64,000 nt of DNA from the NCBI GenBank assembly GCA_009760855.2, contig WPIO01000122.1, forward strand, positions 710,001 through 774,000. The letters run 5' to 3'. The position numbers and the translations under genes were made by a program. Under the pieces are notes generated by a model. It ran no database searches. It was not told the origin of the DNA and saw only the letters and a program-made list of their open reading frames with translations. Positions 1 through 11,150 of this stretch are shown one piece after another. Origin of the DNA: Cristatella mucedo. Taxonomy: Eukaryota; Bryozoa; Phylactolaemata; Cristatellidae. Every line of letters starts with the position of its first letter. Positions within the stretch are counted from its first letter, which is position 1.

Positions 1-1590
1 TTTTCAATAAAAAAAGCAGCCAAGAGTAGTGCATTGCAAAAGACTCGCAATATCACAACAGTTGACTCGGACACAAACCTACTCCCATTCTATAACAAAG
101 CTGAACGTGAGTCAAATTATTGTTATATCTGCTCATTTTTCAATGACAGTATCAGCCTGCTAGTGGATGATGTATGCTCAAAATTCTAAGTAAGAGGTAT
201 ACTAAACAACTCACTTATTTATTAAAAAAAACAAAGCTTGGAAATGCAAATAGAAATGAATAATCTTAATGCAATAGGGTTTGCCTTGTATTATACATGA
301 GTTAAATGTCAAGATGAAGCAGCTGCACTGCAATTAGATAAGTCACGGTAACTTGGTTACGAGGCACTATCATAAGGCTCGACCTTACTAAAAAAACGCT
401 TGAAGAATTAGGGTCAAGAGGTTGAGAGATTTTAATTGCTCACGTTAGCTGACGGATTGAATATGGCTTCATGCATTCTACGATACAAATTTCCTGCAAA
501 CTAAGGTCAAGGTTCGACGACTTGCAGCCTACAAGTAGACAGTGTTAGTGCTTCACAACGGATGAGTAGATAAGTTTAAATAATGATGCACATGGGTCGT
601 CTGCTACAGCTGCCTCGATTTTGAAAGCGTCGTCTGAAATCTGCTTCCAAAGCTAGCGATCAAGTTTAATCCCCATCTAAAAGGATTAGGAACCTTTGTT
701 AAAAATGGCTTTTAAAAAAATGAACTAGCTACTTAATCCTGTCTCGGCTAGCATTTGCAAATCCCGTTTTGGCTGGGCTACCAAAACAACCAAAAGGTCA
801 CTGCACCTGGCTATTTATATGACTACAAGCCTAGTTTGGAAATCCCAGAGGTTTGACCACGTGCCTCCTTTGCTAAGAGAGCTAGTATGGCTACCGGTTG
901 ATTAAACGATATTGAGCGAAATTCTTCTGGTGATCCATAAGGGCAACCATGGATGGGCTGCTTCATGCCGAGCTGAACAGCTGCACCAGTTTCAGCCTCC
1001 TCGTGTCCTAAGGTCCTGTATGGACAATTAATTAGGTGTTCAATTCCTCCACTTAAAGACCGTTGGCGACAGAGGCTTTAGGTCGGCAGATGCTAGAATG
1101 TGATACTCACTTCTGCAATTCTTATGCAACGACATCTACTTTCCTGCATCCGATTATGGCACATCGTTTCCAGCCATTCAAAGCTGTTTCTTTCACTCTA
1201 GTCACTAACTTAATTGCTGTCATGATTCCGCTATGCTTCATGCTTTCTCTTTGTTGCGTGAGATAAAGAGTCACTAACATAATTGCTGTCATGATTCTGC
1301 TATGGTTCATGCTTTCTCTTTGTTGCGTGAGATGAAGAGTGTTGGCTACAAAATGCATACCGAAAGTGGCTTAGGCTGTGAGTGGTCTACAAAAAACTCT
1401 CTTGCCTAACAACCACACAGTCTCAGCGGCGTCGTGGAGTTGCAGAAGGAGTTACGTTGCATCACTTCAGTAACGTTAGAATTTTTAGTTAATGAATCTA
1501 AGACTACGGACTAAGGCGTTGAATGACGATGACTGCTTAAGTGGCTTTCAAAGGTTATTTTTGTATCTCCTGTTTAATCTGCAAGAAATT
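1..1590 (+). repeat. Left copy of a duplicated 1.5 kb block
   Basis: This stretch aligns by eye, with scattered substitutions and small indels, to 18623-20115 on the same strand. The match begins at the window edge, so the true left end is unknown. It runs through about 580 bases without recognised coding content, then through a LINE A body, and stops near 1590 where an old LINE B copy begins. Shared words include CAGCTGCACTGCAATTAGAT (about 320 and 18940) and CAAAGCTGAACGT. The non-LINE first part argues for a segmental duplication, or for a larger repeat family that contains the LINE A body. Confidence 0.8.
585..1476 (+). mobile_element. LINE A fragment, 3' half, decayed
   Basis: An L2/CR1-like LINE, 5'-truncated, holding only the part after the reverse transcriptase palm. 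The start matches the LNFKSFIQKT segment of the better copy at 11150-12216. Downstream lie the CHVPPLLRELVWLP-type stretch, broken by stops, then the VGDRGF / RNSYATTSTFLHPIMAH region (1060-1170) and the AVSVVYKKLSCLTTTQ-like end. It finishes at GAAGGAGTTACGTTGCATCA, the group A tail. A segment of about 54 bases beginning AGTCACTAACWTAATTGCTG is duplicated in tandem around 1200-1320. Confidence 0.75.
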
Positions 1591-1594
1591 TATT

Positions 1595-2400
1595 GTCATG
1601 TTCCAAAGTGACCCCTCTTGAGACTACCACATCAGCTCTGCAGTCAAGTCTGCGTACACTCAGGTATATAACTTTGCCAAAATTTGGGCTCGTTTAAACA
1701 AAGATGGTCAATGCATTTATTACATAAAGGCCTCACTTCCGCAACCTACTGCTTGCTGGTCTATCGGCTTGTGCACGCAGGATCTTAAAGCTGGTGCATA
1801 ACCTCTGCAGCTAGGCTAGTCTGTCGTAAGCGTAGCCATAGCCAAATAACACCCCTTCTCACCGACTTGCAGTGCCTCCCACATAAGAAATGCATCGAAT
1901 TCAAGGTTTTGTCAATCACTTTTAGGGCATTCCATTCTGTGACTCCAACCTATCCATCAGGTCGACTTCCCTACCTTGCTTAGCATCGCCACACCTGTTT
2001 TTCGAAATCTAACTGTTTTACTCATACTGCGTTCAAATCTCAAATTCTTTGGAGACCGTGCCTTTAGTTCGCATGCTATTAAAGCGTGAAAATCACTACC
2101 GACATGCTTCACCACACCCCTGACTTGACCACATTATGAAAGACAATCAAAATGCACCTATTTATCACAGCATTTAGTGGTTCCCATGATTCTTTCTTTA
2201 GGTGGTTATGCATGGTGACACTAGCTAATCTAGCGTGCCAACCCTGTGCTTCTCACCCTAACCAAGCTATTCTTATTGATTGTCGAGTGTGATGTCATTA
2301 GCCATTAGATTGTGCTTCCGGCGAAAAGCAACTTTCAAGTGCCTAGAAAGAGATCAAGTTATCCAAGGGCACGAAATCAAATGAGTTATTATTATGATTA
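1595..2400 (+). mobile_element. Old LINE B-like fragment, 3' end
   Basis: It begins at GTTCCAAAGTGACCCCTCTT, equivalent to the VIFQSDLS segment of the copy at 42122-43048. It passes through the SRLDFCNSLLAGLSACARRILKL-like region and the LADLQCLPHKKCIEFKVLSI segment, with frameshifts and stops throughout. It ends in GTGCCTAGAAAGAGATCAAG followed by a short ATTATTATGATTA tail at about 2385. The divergence from group B copies is clearly greater than among the younger ones, so this is an older insertion. It interrupts or abuts the duplicated block that ends near 1590. Confidence 0.75.
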
Positions 2401-4040
2401 CTAGCATAGATGGTAAATTAAGTGAAGTACATTGGTGTGCGAGCCCTTTAAGAACAACCGATACTGCTCATCTTGGCAGCAGTACTTAATTGCTACCACT
2501 TCAGAAAATTAAAAGAAGCTTTCTAGTGCCTCTAACATAGATTCTATGGTCGTCCAAGGCCAAAACAGGTTTTTTCATCAAAGTACGGACAAAAAAGATG
2601 AAAAAAGATCTCAGGATGTGAGGATTTATCCAAATGCGAAACAGAATGTCGACTGGTTCTTGAGAATCTTTTGTACCCCAGTTTCCGAGCTTTTGGGGAG
2701 TTTGAATTCTAGAAAGTATAATTTTAATTCTAAACCATTTAAATTGCCATTTAGTCTCTCTTAAAAGCTAGGCCAAACTGAGGAGAAGCACGTCTCTCAA
2801 TTTTTACGTCTTTTTTCTCATTACGGAAAAGTCATGAACAATACCTAGACTTACTTTGAGGTAGGAACAACGACTCTCGCCAGGAAACGCAAGACTTTGA
2901 ATGCTAGACATTGGATAGTACACGAAAATAAGAGGTAAAAACGGTGTAAGGATAGAGACTCTTCCTTGAAAGCAATTTTCAGTTCATCGTAAATCAGAAA
3001 TTTCGTGATTCCTGAAACTGTCTAAAACGTTCATATTTGAATGAATTCGAGTAAAGTTATGCCCATTTTGATTTATTTGCTGTTTTACGTGATTCAACAT
3101 CCGCCTAGAGGCGTTAATTTGCCAGCTTTCCCTATAGAACCTTTTGTTAATTTCCACCTAACCACTGTTACCGTCATCAATGCAAAGCTTTCAGTTAGCA
3201 ATACCCTTTTTTTGGTTGTGAGGGATAGGGTATTCAAAAACACTTACTACAAAAGCAAAACCTTGGTGGGCATAGTGCACACGTAGTTCTTATGGCCTAC
3301 GAAAACAGGCAAATAATTATAATCACTTCACGATAGTAATTACACTACTAATAGATTTTCTCACTTAGCTGTTTCAGTACAAAATCTTATTCAGGATGTT
3401 AAATAAAAATTGCTGGAGGAGTAGCAGTAATCAATTGTAAATGAAAAACGTGGCATTGAGCATCTTAAAGCACCAGCATCTCACAGCACCTAAATATTAG
3501 ACTGATGCAACCGAGTTAAAGCCAACATGAAGACATGGCCTCTGGTTAGACGGACCACTGGCTTCTAATCTGACCTTGGTCATCCAGAAAAGCACAGGGA
3601 AAGTTTGCACACACAAAAACAAGCTCCGTCGGTGCCATGCGCGAGCATATTAATCTTACCTTTAGCAGATATGTTCAGTTTACCAATGTACAAGGACACA
3701 CCGGGACATTCACTTGGGAAGAGCCTTTGTCTTTTTTATATTAAAGGCTGAGCCAAATACTCAAGTTTGCAGCTACAATTAGAGATGAGATAGGCAACGT
3801 AATGTCAATCGTTAGTGAGATCAAAGCTTTGAGATCGGACTAAGCCGATGCATTAAAATACATTGAGTGCCTCAGTGGCACCATTGGTCAGTCAACGAAA
3901 GAAAAGCTGGTTGCAATTTGACAATATGCAGGCCTGTACTGCTCCTCTACTAAACCGCTGATCAACAGCTGTCGGGAGCATGATCGAGAGGGGCCCAGCT
4001 GGGCTCCACCTCTGACGTGGCTGGACACAGGCTAGTAACC
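2401..4040. other. No recognisable gene
   Basis: AT-rich sequence with open frames of fewer than 82 codons and no family resemblance. One minus-strand stretch, about 3668-3718, has a good donor (AAAG/gtaaga) and reads ECPGVSLYIGKLNISAK, but its acceptor is weak and no neighbour exon joins it. I list it as a lead only. Confidence 0.4.
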
Positions 4041-4072
4041 TGAGGATGACCAGATGGCGGATTCACCATCAT

Positions 4073-4142
4073 GGTCGGCCAGTGCACAGCTGTGGTCCGC
4101 CTCGGATGATTCATCGGGGTCGGCCAGTGCACAGCCGTGGTC
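4073..4142. repeat. Two-copy direct repeat, 25 bp, 45 bp period
   Basis: The word GGTCGGCCAGTGCACAGC plus GTGGTC occurs at 4073-4097 and 4118-4142 with one difference (T/C). The DNA between the copies also looks related (ATTCACCATCATGG against ATTCATCGG). It lies in a short GC-rich patch inside AT-rich DNA, just left of the virus-like cluster. Confidence 0.85.
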
Positions 4143-4341
4143 GAGGGGAAGGCACTCAAGTGGGAGAGAGGGGCAAAGATGATGTACGTGTCTTACATTT
4201 TATGACAAGCAACTTTTTCTCCCCTCCCAAGCCTGCTCAGGTCGCTGAACTTTTACATCGTAAAATGTAAGCAAAATATACCACTAGGGAGTATTGTTAT
4301 GTTGTTTGTAAAAGGAAAACAATCTTTCATGTAATTGAAAA

Positions 4342-4472
4342 AAACATCACCTTATATAGTAAAATGCTGGCATCCGGATTAGGAAAGGGCCTGCCAAGAA
4401 AGCAAGGAGAGAAATTAAACTCTATAATCGCGTTAATAATAATATCTTTAAGTATTGTGGAAGAGGCATAGT
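4342..4472 (+). pseudogene. Short plus-strand coding trace, left edge of virus-like cluster
   Basis: A 43-codon open stretch reads through MLASGLGKGLPRKQGEKLNS and a hydrophobic SIIALIIISLSIVEEA tail, ending at TAG. It has no clear start. The composition (basic N-side, strongly hydrophobic C-side) looks like the end of a protein with a membrane-seeking tail. I do not recognise the family. It is placed with the cluster because the next frames run on the same strand with similar codon use. Confidence 0.35.
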
Positions 4473-4578
4473 TGTTTCTACAAGAGTTGCCGAACTTAAT
4501 GATTTTGTGAACAATTATATGAGTGAGAGAAATGGCACTTGCTTGTTTGATTAACTTTTGTAGCACAAAAGATAACAG

Positions 4579-5149
4579 AATGTTGTATCAGGAGCTAGTT
4601 GACAAAATTAGCCAAAGAAAGGTTTCTTCTGGCATGAGGGATATAGAAAATTTAAAAAAGAGAAATAGCAATTAGAAATATAAGTGCAGATGAAAATCTG
4701 GCTGAAGTAGCTAGAGTTAAATCTTTTTTACCAACATTAAGAGAAGAAAACTGTGCTCACATTAGTGCATATTGCAAGTGTGATGATGAAAATGGTTGGA
4801 AATTTAAACTTGCTCATAAAGTAGAAAATATGACATTGGAAGGCACATATGAAGATGATGGAATAATGTAATTTTGTCACATTGGCGACGTGAATATAAG
4901 TTTAGTAGATTGCGAGGAAATAAATACAAAATTGCATAGAAAATGGAAGAGAAATAACAGCAAAATTATTCATCCTAGAGCAGAAACAAGTGCAACATTT
5001 TAGGCCTAAAAAGAAGATACACTTTCTCCGATCATCCCGATGATATTAGAGATGATTTGTACGGCACAGCAGTCTGTCATTTTAAATATACTATAGAGCG
5101 CGAAGCAGAGGAATTCCACCCATTTTTACTTGAATACACGATTGGGTAA
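4579..5149 (+). pseudogene. Unknown virus-like cluster gene, plus strand, broken
   Basis: Three consecutive open stretches read as one decayed protein of roughly 185 codons. The first (4579-4673) is charged and helical (QELVDKISQRKV). The second (4678-5003) contains RVKSFLPTLREENCAH and a Cys pair in AYCKCDDENGW, with one in-frame TAA at 4869. The third (about 5004-5149) reads YTFSDHPDDIRDDLYG and ends FLLEYTIG-stop. Frame changes lie near 4675 and 5002. No catalytic motif is recognised, and polymerase, protease and ATPase signatures were looked for and not seen. It is probably a non-functional relic. Confidence 0.45.
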
Positions 5150-5494
5150 TATATATTAAACGATACATTTTTACAACTTAAAATGGAAATAATCACTATG
5201 CCGAGCCGGGTGATACTGCCGAAAAAAGATGCTGCAATACAGATTTTTTACATGAACTTCCTTTTCAGTGAAAAAGGAAAAAATAGCCTCCAATATACTA
5301 TATTCCTAAATTGAATACGTCGAATATATTTTATTCGAGTTTGTTCAAATTTACAGCAATATGGATTTCATCACTGTGGAAATATTGAGCAAATTTGAGG
5401 AAACTCTCAAAGTATACAGTATGTCCAGAAATGATTACTCTTCATTCCGGCGTTCATGTATAAACAAAGAAACAGAAACAGGCAAACAAAATAC

Positions 5495-5731
5495 CAAAAG
5501 CAAGACAAATAGTTTGAGAACTTACTTGTTGAGAAGCAAGATGTGTTGACGTAAATTAAAGAACATGAAAAGCGAAGAAAAGAAGGCCCTAGTAGAGAAG
5601 GAAGAAAGCGCCAGTACGAATATAAAGAGGAAGACTTTTCAGTTACTATAGAACGCCCGACCTTAGAAAAAAGTATGCTAACCAAAGGTTTGAAGAATCT
5701 GTTCAATACAATACTAAATTCAGATTGCATT
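5495..5731 (+). pseudogene. Lys/Arg/Glu-rich coding trace, plus strand
   Basis: About 78 codons with one in-frame TAA near 5550. The protein is strongly charged (EHEKRRKEGPSREGRKRQYE), then EEDFSVTIERPTLEKSM, ending FNTILNSDCI-stop at about 5731. It could be the C-terminal part of a basic nucleic-acid-binding or structural protein, but the family is unknown. The next gene to the right (5900-6910) is on the opposite strand, so the two converge here. Confidence 0.4.
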
Positions 5732-5899
5732 TAATAAACCTACTAAAGATTAGATAATCTCCAAATTGTATAAACACAGTTTAAGTTTTACAACTAGCAA
5801 TTACAAGCACATACATTCCTTCTGTTCCCGATCAACTTAATGTGGTTCCTTGTTTGCATCTGTATCTACAATGTTATTACCAGTTGACGGTGTTTTTTA

Positions 5900-6910
5900 C
5901 GAATTCAATAAAAAACAGATCAACTCTCGAATAAAGTTCTAAGATTATCTCAAAAACAACAAGTGCTTTGTCTAATGAAATAGTAACAAAAGAAGAATTT
6001 GATTTTATAATTATAGAAACATTTCCCAAAATATCTACTCCGGTCTGATAACTTGCAATTCTTGCATTGCAAAACTTTTCTTTATATCGTTAAAGAAATA
6101 CCTAACTGGTTTGTATTTCATTACTAGTATTCTAATAATCTAGGCTTAGTTAAACTCCATATTGGATCTGTGGCTCTTTCTTTTTTGTTTATCTTTGCAT
6201 TCTTCTTGGTTTAGCAAGTATCTAGCAGTTGTTCCATTCTATTATATTATCTTGTTTTCTTACTTCTCTATCTTTTTCTGGTTTCTTTAGTTAAACTCTT
6301 TCATTTTTTAAAGCTTTTTCTGGTTCTTCTCCTGTTGTACTTGTAATATAATTATTCAGGTAATCCAAAATCTTTGGTAGATTTGTTATACATTCCTTTC
6401 TTCTGGTGTGATATCCAAAGTTCAGACTCCGTAATTCCTTTTCATGCTATTCGATGAAAGCTCATTCTGCATTTGTTCTATTAATTCTTTCAACTAACGT
6501 AACAGTTTTTTTGCATGTCTAGAACACGTGTAACATATCTATTTCTTTCTTTCTTGAAATATCATTTGAAATCTCCTACAGGATCTACTGTTTTCTTCTT
6601 TGGCCATTCTAAAGGACCGTACATGTCAACTATCGCTTGTGTTACTTCTTTCAATGATTTTGTTTAAGTGCTCTTGATTCTGTATACTTACTAGCAACAT
6701 TATTTACACTTAATGCACGGTTAGATTCCGAATCAGTTGGCATATACAGAATAACTGCTTGATGACTTTCAATAGCCACTACAGTGCCACAGAAACCACG
6801 ATGATTTCATTTTGAACTTGGTTTGAACACTTGACCTATATCAGAATCCAGATCACACTTACCATCTTTTTTCAATCTTTGCAAAGTTAAAAATTTCATT
6901 GTATAGAAAA
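5900..6910 (-). pseudogene. Unknown minus-strand gene of the virus-like cluster, broken
   Basis: Reading leftwards from an ATG at about 6903, the protein starts MKFLTLQRLKKDGKCDLDSD. It continues in frame across one stop to HRGFCGTVVAIESHQAVILY and NNVASKYTESRALK. It then changes frame to VTQAIVDMYGPLEWPKKKTV, and again to RRKECITNLPKILDYLNNYI and an acidic/basic tail. The last part, near 5950-6200, is hydrophobic and poorly defined. The whole would be about 300 residues. I found no DDE, RNase H or zinc-binding pattern, so an integrase call is not supported. The length and steady codon use argue for a real former gene. Confidence 0.45.
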
Positions 6911-6989
6911 TGGAAATATTGTTCAACATTTGCGAAAAGACTTTATCAGAAAAAGAAAATCTAAAGACAGATCACCCAAAGAGTAAAAG

Positions 6990-7240
6990 AATTTAAATAA
7001 CACAATAGTTAAAAGATGAATTACGATGTGATATCTGTGACCTTGATAGTATTAAAGCGGAATTCGATTCGGGCATCCTCTGCAACAACAAAATAGTAAT
7101 ATACATTGATGGTCACTAATCTAGCAGCAAGTTTTTAAAAGAAAAACCTACTAAGATGTGTTGCCTAGCAAGAAAGCACTTTTAAAAAGATGTTCTGAAA
7201 TATATCGTCGCCATCAATGCTGCGCCCATTAAACAATTAG
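6990..7240 (+). pseudogene. Cys-containing coding trace, plus strand
   Basis: An open stretch reads LKDELRCDICDLDSIKAEFD, then GILCNNKIVIYIDGH, and after one stop SSSKFLKEKPTKMCCLARKH. The two Cys pairs (CDIC, MCC) could be a small zinc-binding knuckle but the spacing fits no named finger. It lies between two minus-strand relics, so the cluster is bidirectional here. The function is unknown. Confidence 0.35.
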
Positions 7241-7650
7241 CTCTAGTTCAAATGTATTTCTATTTATCATAGGTAAACACAAATCTACAAAACTACAAGA
7301 AAAACTGCATTAATCTTTCATATGTATTTCTCTTGTGAGTACTTAGCTGACAAAAAAAGGTTCACTCTTAAATTTTGTAGATTATCAACGAAGTAAGTCA
7401 GTAGGAGTTCAATTGAAAAAAGCATAAAATTTACAATATGTTCCACTTTTTACGGTAGTTATTGCGCGTACTTCATTAGAAACGACACAAGTGGCAGAAG
7501 TCGGCCTCAGGAATACACAAAAAGACAAACCAACAGCCATCACACTTAACATTATTAATGCATTTGTATTAGTCCATAAGTAATTAACGAAGCTCATATA
7601 ACAAAAATAATAGACCTTGTATCAAGCGAAACTTGTATTACTTTGTTATT
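7241..7650. other. No confident gene between cluster relics
   Basis: A minus-strand open frame of 62 codons (7409-7597) has a hydrophobic segment (IMLSVMAVGLSFCVFL), but its relation to the tail-fibre-like gene just to its right is unclear. It may be the decayed continuation of that gene in a shifted frame. Confidence 0.3.
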
Positions 7651-7659
7651 TTGTATTGT

Positions 7660-8290
7660 TTAATCAATATAATTCTTTGTTGCTGCATTGCTTGGATTAA
7701 TAGGATCGGTAACATCACCTATACAATTACCATTCATATTCACGAAATTAATGGCAGGAATCCAATCGAGCATTACATTTTGCTTTAGCTCTCCATATGC
7801 TACACAAACGTCATCTGGAAGAACAGTTGGAGTAGTATTGCTGCCGTTCCAATAAGTCGAAGTAATAGCAAGTCCATTCATGGTAAGGTCTCCTGTCATT
7901 GTGTCACCAGAATAATAACATAGTTACTTAATTGGCTTACATTAACGGCGTATGTAGAATTAACTCATGGTTGAATATTAACAGCAGGTAATCCTTTAAA
8001 ATCAACCGTTCCATTTCCAGCGACTAAGAAATTAGAACCATCATAAGACTTCGTAATGGCATCACTTTGGATTTACTGGGTCGCCCAAATTTACACAACA
8101 GTTCCCATTGGCATCAAGATCAGACAATAAAAACCCATTTACTTTTAAAAGTAACCACTAAGGTCTACTTTGCGACTCATCTACATAATCAGCTATTATT
8201 AAATTTAGACCTATCTAAAACTTATTTAACTATTGGAATCGTTCTTGGAAATCGACCTGTATCAAGCTCGTCTACTATTTGAATCAAAGA
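7660..8290 (-). pseudogene. Tail-fibre-like repeat protein, broken
   Basis: Two repeat units of a kind common in phage tail fibres and some virus-like elements can be read leftwards. The upstream unit (about 8200-7980) shows ADYVDES, then NLGDPVNPK, a frameshift, and SDAITKSYDGSNFLVAG. The downstream unit (7899-7660) shows MTGDLTMNGLAITSTYWNG, then the spacing LPDDVCVAYGELKQN and TDPINPSNAATKNYID. The family hallmark is GDL.MNG followed about 50-70 residues later by DP.NP..A.TK.Y.D; both halves are present. Such units trimerise as fibrous stalks in known fibres. Stops and frameshifts mean it is not functional. It could be from a bacteriophage-like source, but the surrounding LINE insertions place it inside the animal genome. 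Confidence 0.65.
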
Positions 8291-8374
8291 CTATCTAAAA
8301 ATAGTACTTAATATCATAACCCGGATTCACTTTGTTATTAAATTTGTACTACTTACTTATGGTATCAAACTCAA

Positions 8375-8590
8375 AGTAAAAGTGTTTCTCTTTTGCCAGC
8401 AAAAGCAACACAAAGAACTTCTAACGGGCATATCAAATTCACGGCATGTTGGAGTTTCCACATTTACAGCAGCCATAAAATAAAGTGGCACCTCTTCACA
8501 GTTCAAGCCTGGTATACAAAAGTCAAATTCAGAGTAGAGACATATTATAGTGCTAAAACAGGCAAAGCAAGTGAAAACTGCACATGATAT
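8375..8590 (-). pseudogene. Cys-rich minus-strand coding trace
   Basis: About 65 open codons on the minus strand read SEFDFCIPGLNCEEVPLYF, then AAVNVETPTCREFDMPV, and end with a TAA near 8360. It has no ATG at a sensible place and no recognised domain. Its position between the tail-fibre-like gene and the split large gene suggests it belongs to the same cluster. The region 8600-8980 to its right has short overlapping open frames on both strands and nothing I recognise. Confidence 0.3.
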
Positions 8591-8984
8591 TACTTAGGTA
8601 TAACTCCTTAGGTTAAGGTTCTGCTCCAAAGACATACTATCTCTACGAAAGTTTTTCCATCTGTGATTTCATCAGGAGAATTCCTACAAATTTTGTTAAG
8701 ACTAAAGCAAAAATTTGCATTTTTTAGAGTTTTCCCAAGTTTTATTTTTAAGAACTTTCCGGAAAACGGCTCTAAAACCTTCCGAAAAAGTATCCGCGAA
8801 AAATCTCGTGCCAGAAATGCTGGAAATATATTTTTTAGTTTGCATATTGCCATTGTTTCTGTATATGCTTCACTCTGATCACAAAATACCATCTCGATTC
8901 CTATCACTTAATACACTTCAGATCCGCCGTTGTTTAAGGCCAAACATTTTTCCATTTTTCTAGGCTTTGAATGAAATCAGATTT

Positions 8985-9335
8985 TTCCATTTTATATCTA
9001 TGAGCAATTTTATTTAGTATCAACATTGAAATATACCATACGATCCTTTTATGCAATGCTGCCGTTAGCGTTAGAAGTCAACTCCAACGTATTCTTACAG
9101 ATGGCTAAGTAATGAGCAATGATAGTTGTCTGCTGTGAACACGCAGCAGCAGCAGGAATTGTTTCATTGAATTCAACAGTAACATCACGTAAAGTCTAGT
9201 AGTATTTCTTGAAGGCTGACTATTGTATCGCAAGTCAATTACATGAATTGGCTACAAACTTAACCGTCCAGGATAAGTAACACCAACAGGTCCAGTTACC
9301 TTATTAAGACCAAGGAATTATTTTCTGAATCAAGT
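8985..9335 (-). pseudogene. C-terminal part of the large split gene of the cluster
   Basis: Reading leftwards, one frame gives GPVGVTYPGRL and PIHVIDLRYNSQPSRNTT. A shifted frame then gives RDVTVEFNETIPAAAACSQQ and HYLAICKNTLELTSNANGSI before a stop near 9062. The alternating beta-strand-like pattern and small-residue runs fit a beta-rich structural protein. It sits immediately left of a LINE A tail (9335), and the same gene is likely to resume at 10440 on the other side of that insertion. A capsid role is inference from size and context only. Confidence 0.4.
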
Positions 9336-10386
9336 GAAGTGTATATCCGTCTGTAACTCTACAAAGCCATACAAACTATGTGGGTGTTACGCAGCAGAGC
9401 TTTTTTCAGAGCCCACTCCCAGCCTAAGTGGCTTTTGGTACGCATTCGATAGCCATCAGACTTCGTCTCACGAAACCAAGAGAAAATGAGAAGAATAACA
9501 GAGTCCAGAGAGCAGCTACGGTGGTGAGTAGCGTGGAAGTAGCAGCTTGGGACCACTGAAAAGGATGAGCCATAGTCGGCAGCGGGAAAGCAGTTGTCGT
9601 TGTGTAAGAATTGTGGAAGCGAGTTCGACAGTCTCGGACCTGCAAAGCTAAAGCTTCTGTCGCCAACGGCCGTTGAGCGGAGGAATGGAGCAGCTAATTT
9701 ATCGTTCATACATGACTTATGGGCTCGAAGATGTTGAAACTGGTGCAGAAGTTCAGCTAGTTACGAAGGAGTCAAGCCGTGGGCGGCCTTGTGGGTCAGC
9801 CTAAGTACTTTGCTCTGTATCCGTTGCTTAACCGGCAACCATCCTAGCTCTTTAAGCAAAGAGGACACGAGCTCAAACCTCTGGGACTTGAATACTAGCC
9901 TTGCAGCCACATTCATGGCCTGCTGCAGTGGCCTAGTTGCCTTTTATGGTAGTCTATCAGAAAAGGAATTAAAATAATCAGGCCGAGACAGAACTAAAGA
10001 GCTTGTTAAAATTCTTAGCAAGCCACCGTGGAAGACAGCTCGTAATCTTATATAGGAATCTAACGTGATGGCTAGCCTTAGAAGCAGTCTTCTGAATGAA
10101 GCTTTTAAAGTTGAGGCAGCTGTCGAAAACGACACCTTAATTTCAGGCATGTGCTGATGGTCGCACAATAGCATCACTTATTAGAAGATCAAAGCCTTTT
10201 AATCCTGCCACATGCTGAGGGTGTTCAATGAGCAGCAGTTTGCTTTTATCGTCATTTAGTTTCGAGAAGTTTTTCGACATCCAGGATCAAATATCGGCAA
10301 GTCAAGCATTCAGTTCATCAATCGCTGCAGCAGATTCCGACGGTATGAATTACGAATACATCTGAGTATCGTCAACATTGAGGTAA
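9335..10386 (-). mobile_element. LINE A copy, 5'-truncated, inside virus-like gene
   Basis: The 3' end lies at the left: AGTTACAGACGGATATACAC in minus-strand sense. Reading leftwards, the element starts at the palm motif region near 10380 (Y.NVDDTQMYS-like), then the segment with LNDDKSKLLLIEHPQHVAG, the LIFDS...NFKSFIQKTAS-like region, and the SRLDYFNSFSDRLP stretch. It ends with the GDRSFSFAGPRLSNSLPQFL segment and SCYFHATHHRSCSLDSVILL. Stops and frameshifts are many. It is very similar in extent to the copy at 11150-12216: both begin at the same RT motif. Confidence 0.85.
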
Positions 10387-10439
10387 TATCCTATTCCACG
10401 GACCTCGATCACTTTTCCTTGTATCTAGATACTAGATAA

Positions 10440-11150
10440 AAAAATCTAGATTCTCCTTTGAGCATTTGCCATGTATCGAATAACTACTTCTAGCTAAAGA
10501 AGGGCATGGATTGGAAACATTTGCCAATAAAAAAACATTCTTAATATTGCAAGAATTGTAGGTTCGAAGATCGCCAGTGTAACTACCGTATTTATCAAAA
10601 CCTTGGGCCAAAGCAATTAGCCATCAAATTATGTCAAAAGTATTCATTACTGACAACACGCACTACATTTCAAGATTTGGTTAAAATTTGTTGGTTATAT
10701 TTTCATAAAGTCTAACTCTATAATCCAGTTTAAGTCTCTTTCTTCGCTCACTAGAGATTTCTCCAAGGCTTCTTTTGATGCTAAGAGCAGGTGTAACATA
10801 TGGAACCGCGAGTCTCATTTTCGTCATATAAATCTTAAAGGCATTCTAAACACCATCACCTTGATTTATAAAGGAAAAATCTCCCTGTGGTCAATTTATC
10901 CATGATCCGCTGGCAGTTAATGTGCTATTGGTATTAGCAAGACCACAACTAATATCAGCCATAATACAGCCGTAATCAAATCCTCCAACTCGTACAAGTT
11001 TAAGCGTACATAAATTGTATAAGTAATTCTATTCATATCACCATCGAATCTTGATAACTTTGACATAACCAAAGATATGTCAGAAGTTCCAAAATAATCA
11101 ACGAGATTGTTAAAAAGTCCTCTCCAATATACAAACTCAATATTCGATGT
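10440..11150 (-). pseudogene. Central part of the large split gene of the cluster
   Basis: Between the two LINE A insertions, minus-strand frames read FVYWRGLFNNLVDYFGTSD, then LSRFDGDMNRITYTIYVRL, a frameshift near 11000, GFDYGCIMADISCGLANTN, and finally KMRLAVPYVTPALSIKRSLG and RKRLKLDYRVRLYENITNKF-stop. The strand-rich pattern is typical of a jelly-roll-like structural protein, but I cannot assign a family from sequence alone. The left 250 bases (10440-10690) are too decayed to read. Several in-frame stops show it is dead. Confidence 0.45.

Noticed and set aside
1122-1358. Minus-strand frame with a repeated LYLTQQRESMKHSGIM unit
   Set aside because: It is antisense to LINE A; the repeat comes from a local tandem duplication of LINE DNA at about 1200-1320.
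5900-6910. Retroviral-type or Polinton integrase
   Set aside because: No D,D-35-E spacing, HHCC finger or chromodomain could be read; only the strand and context invited the idea.
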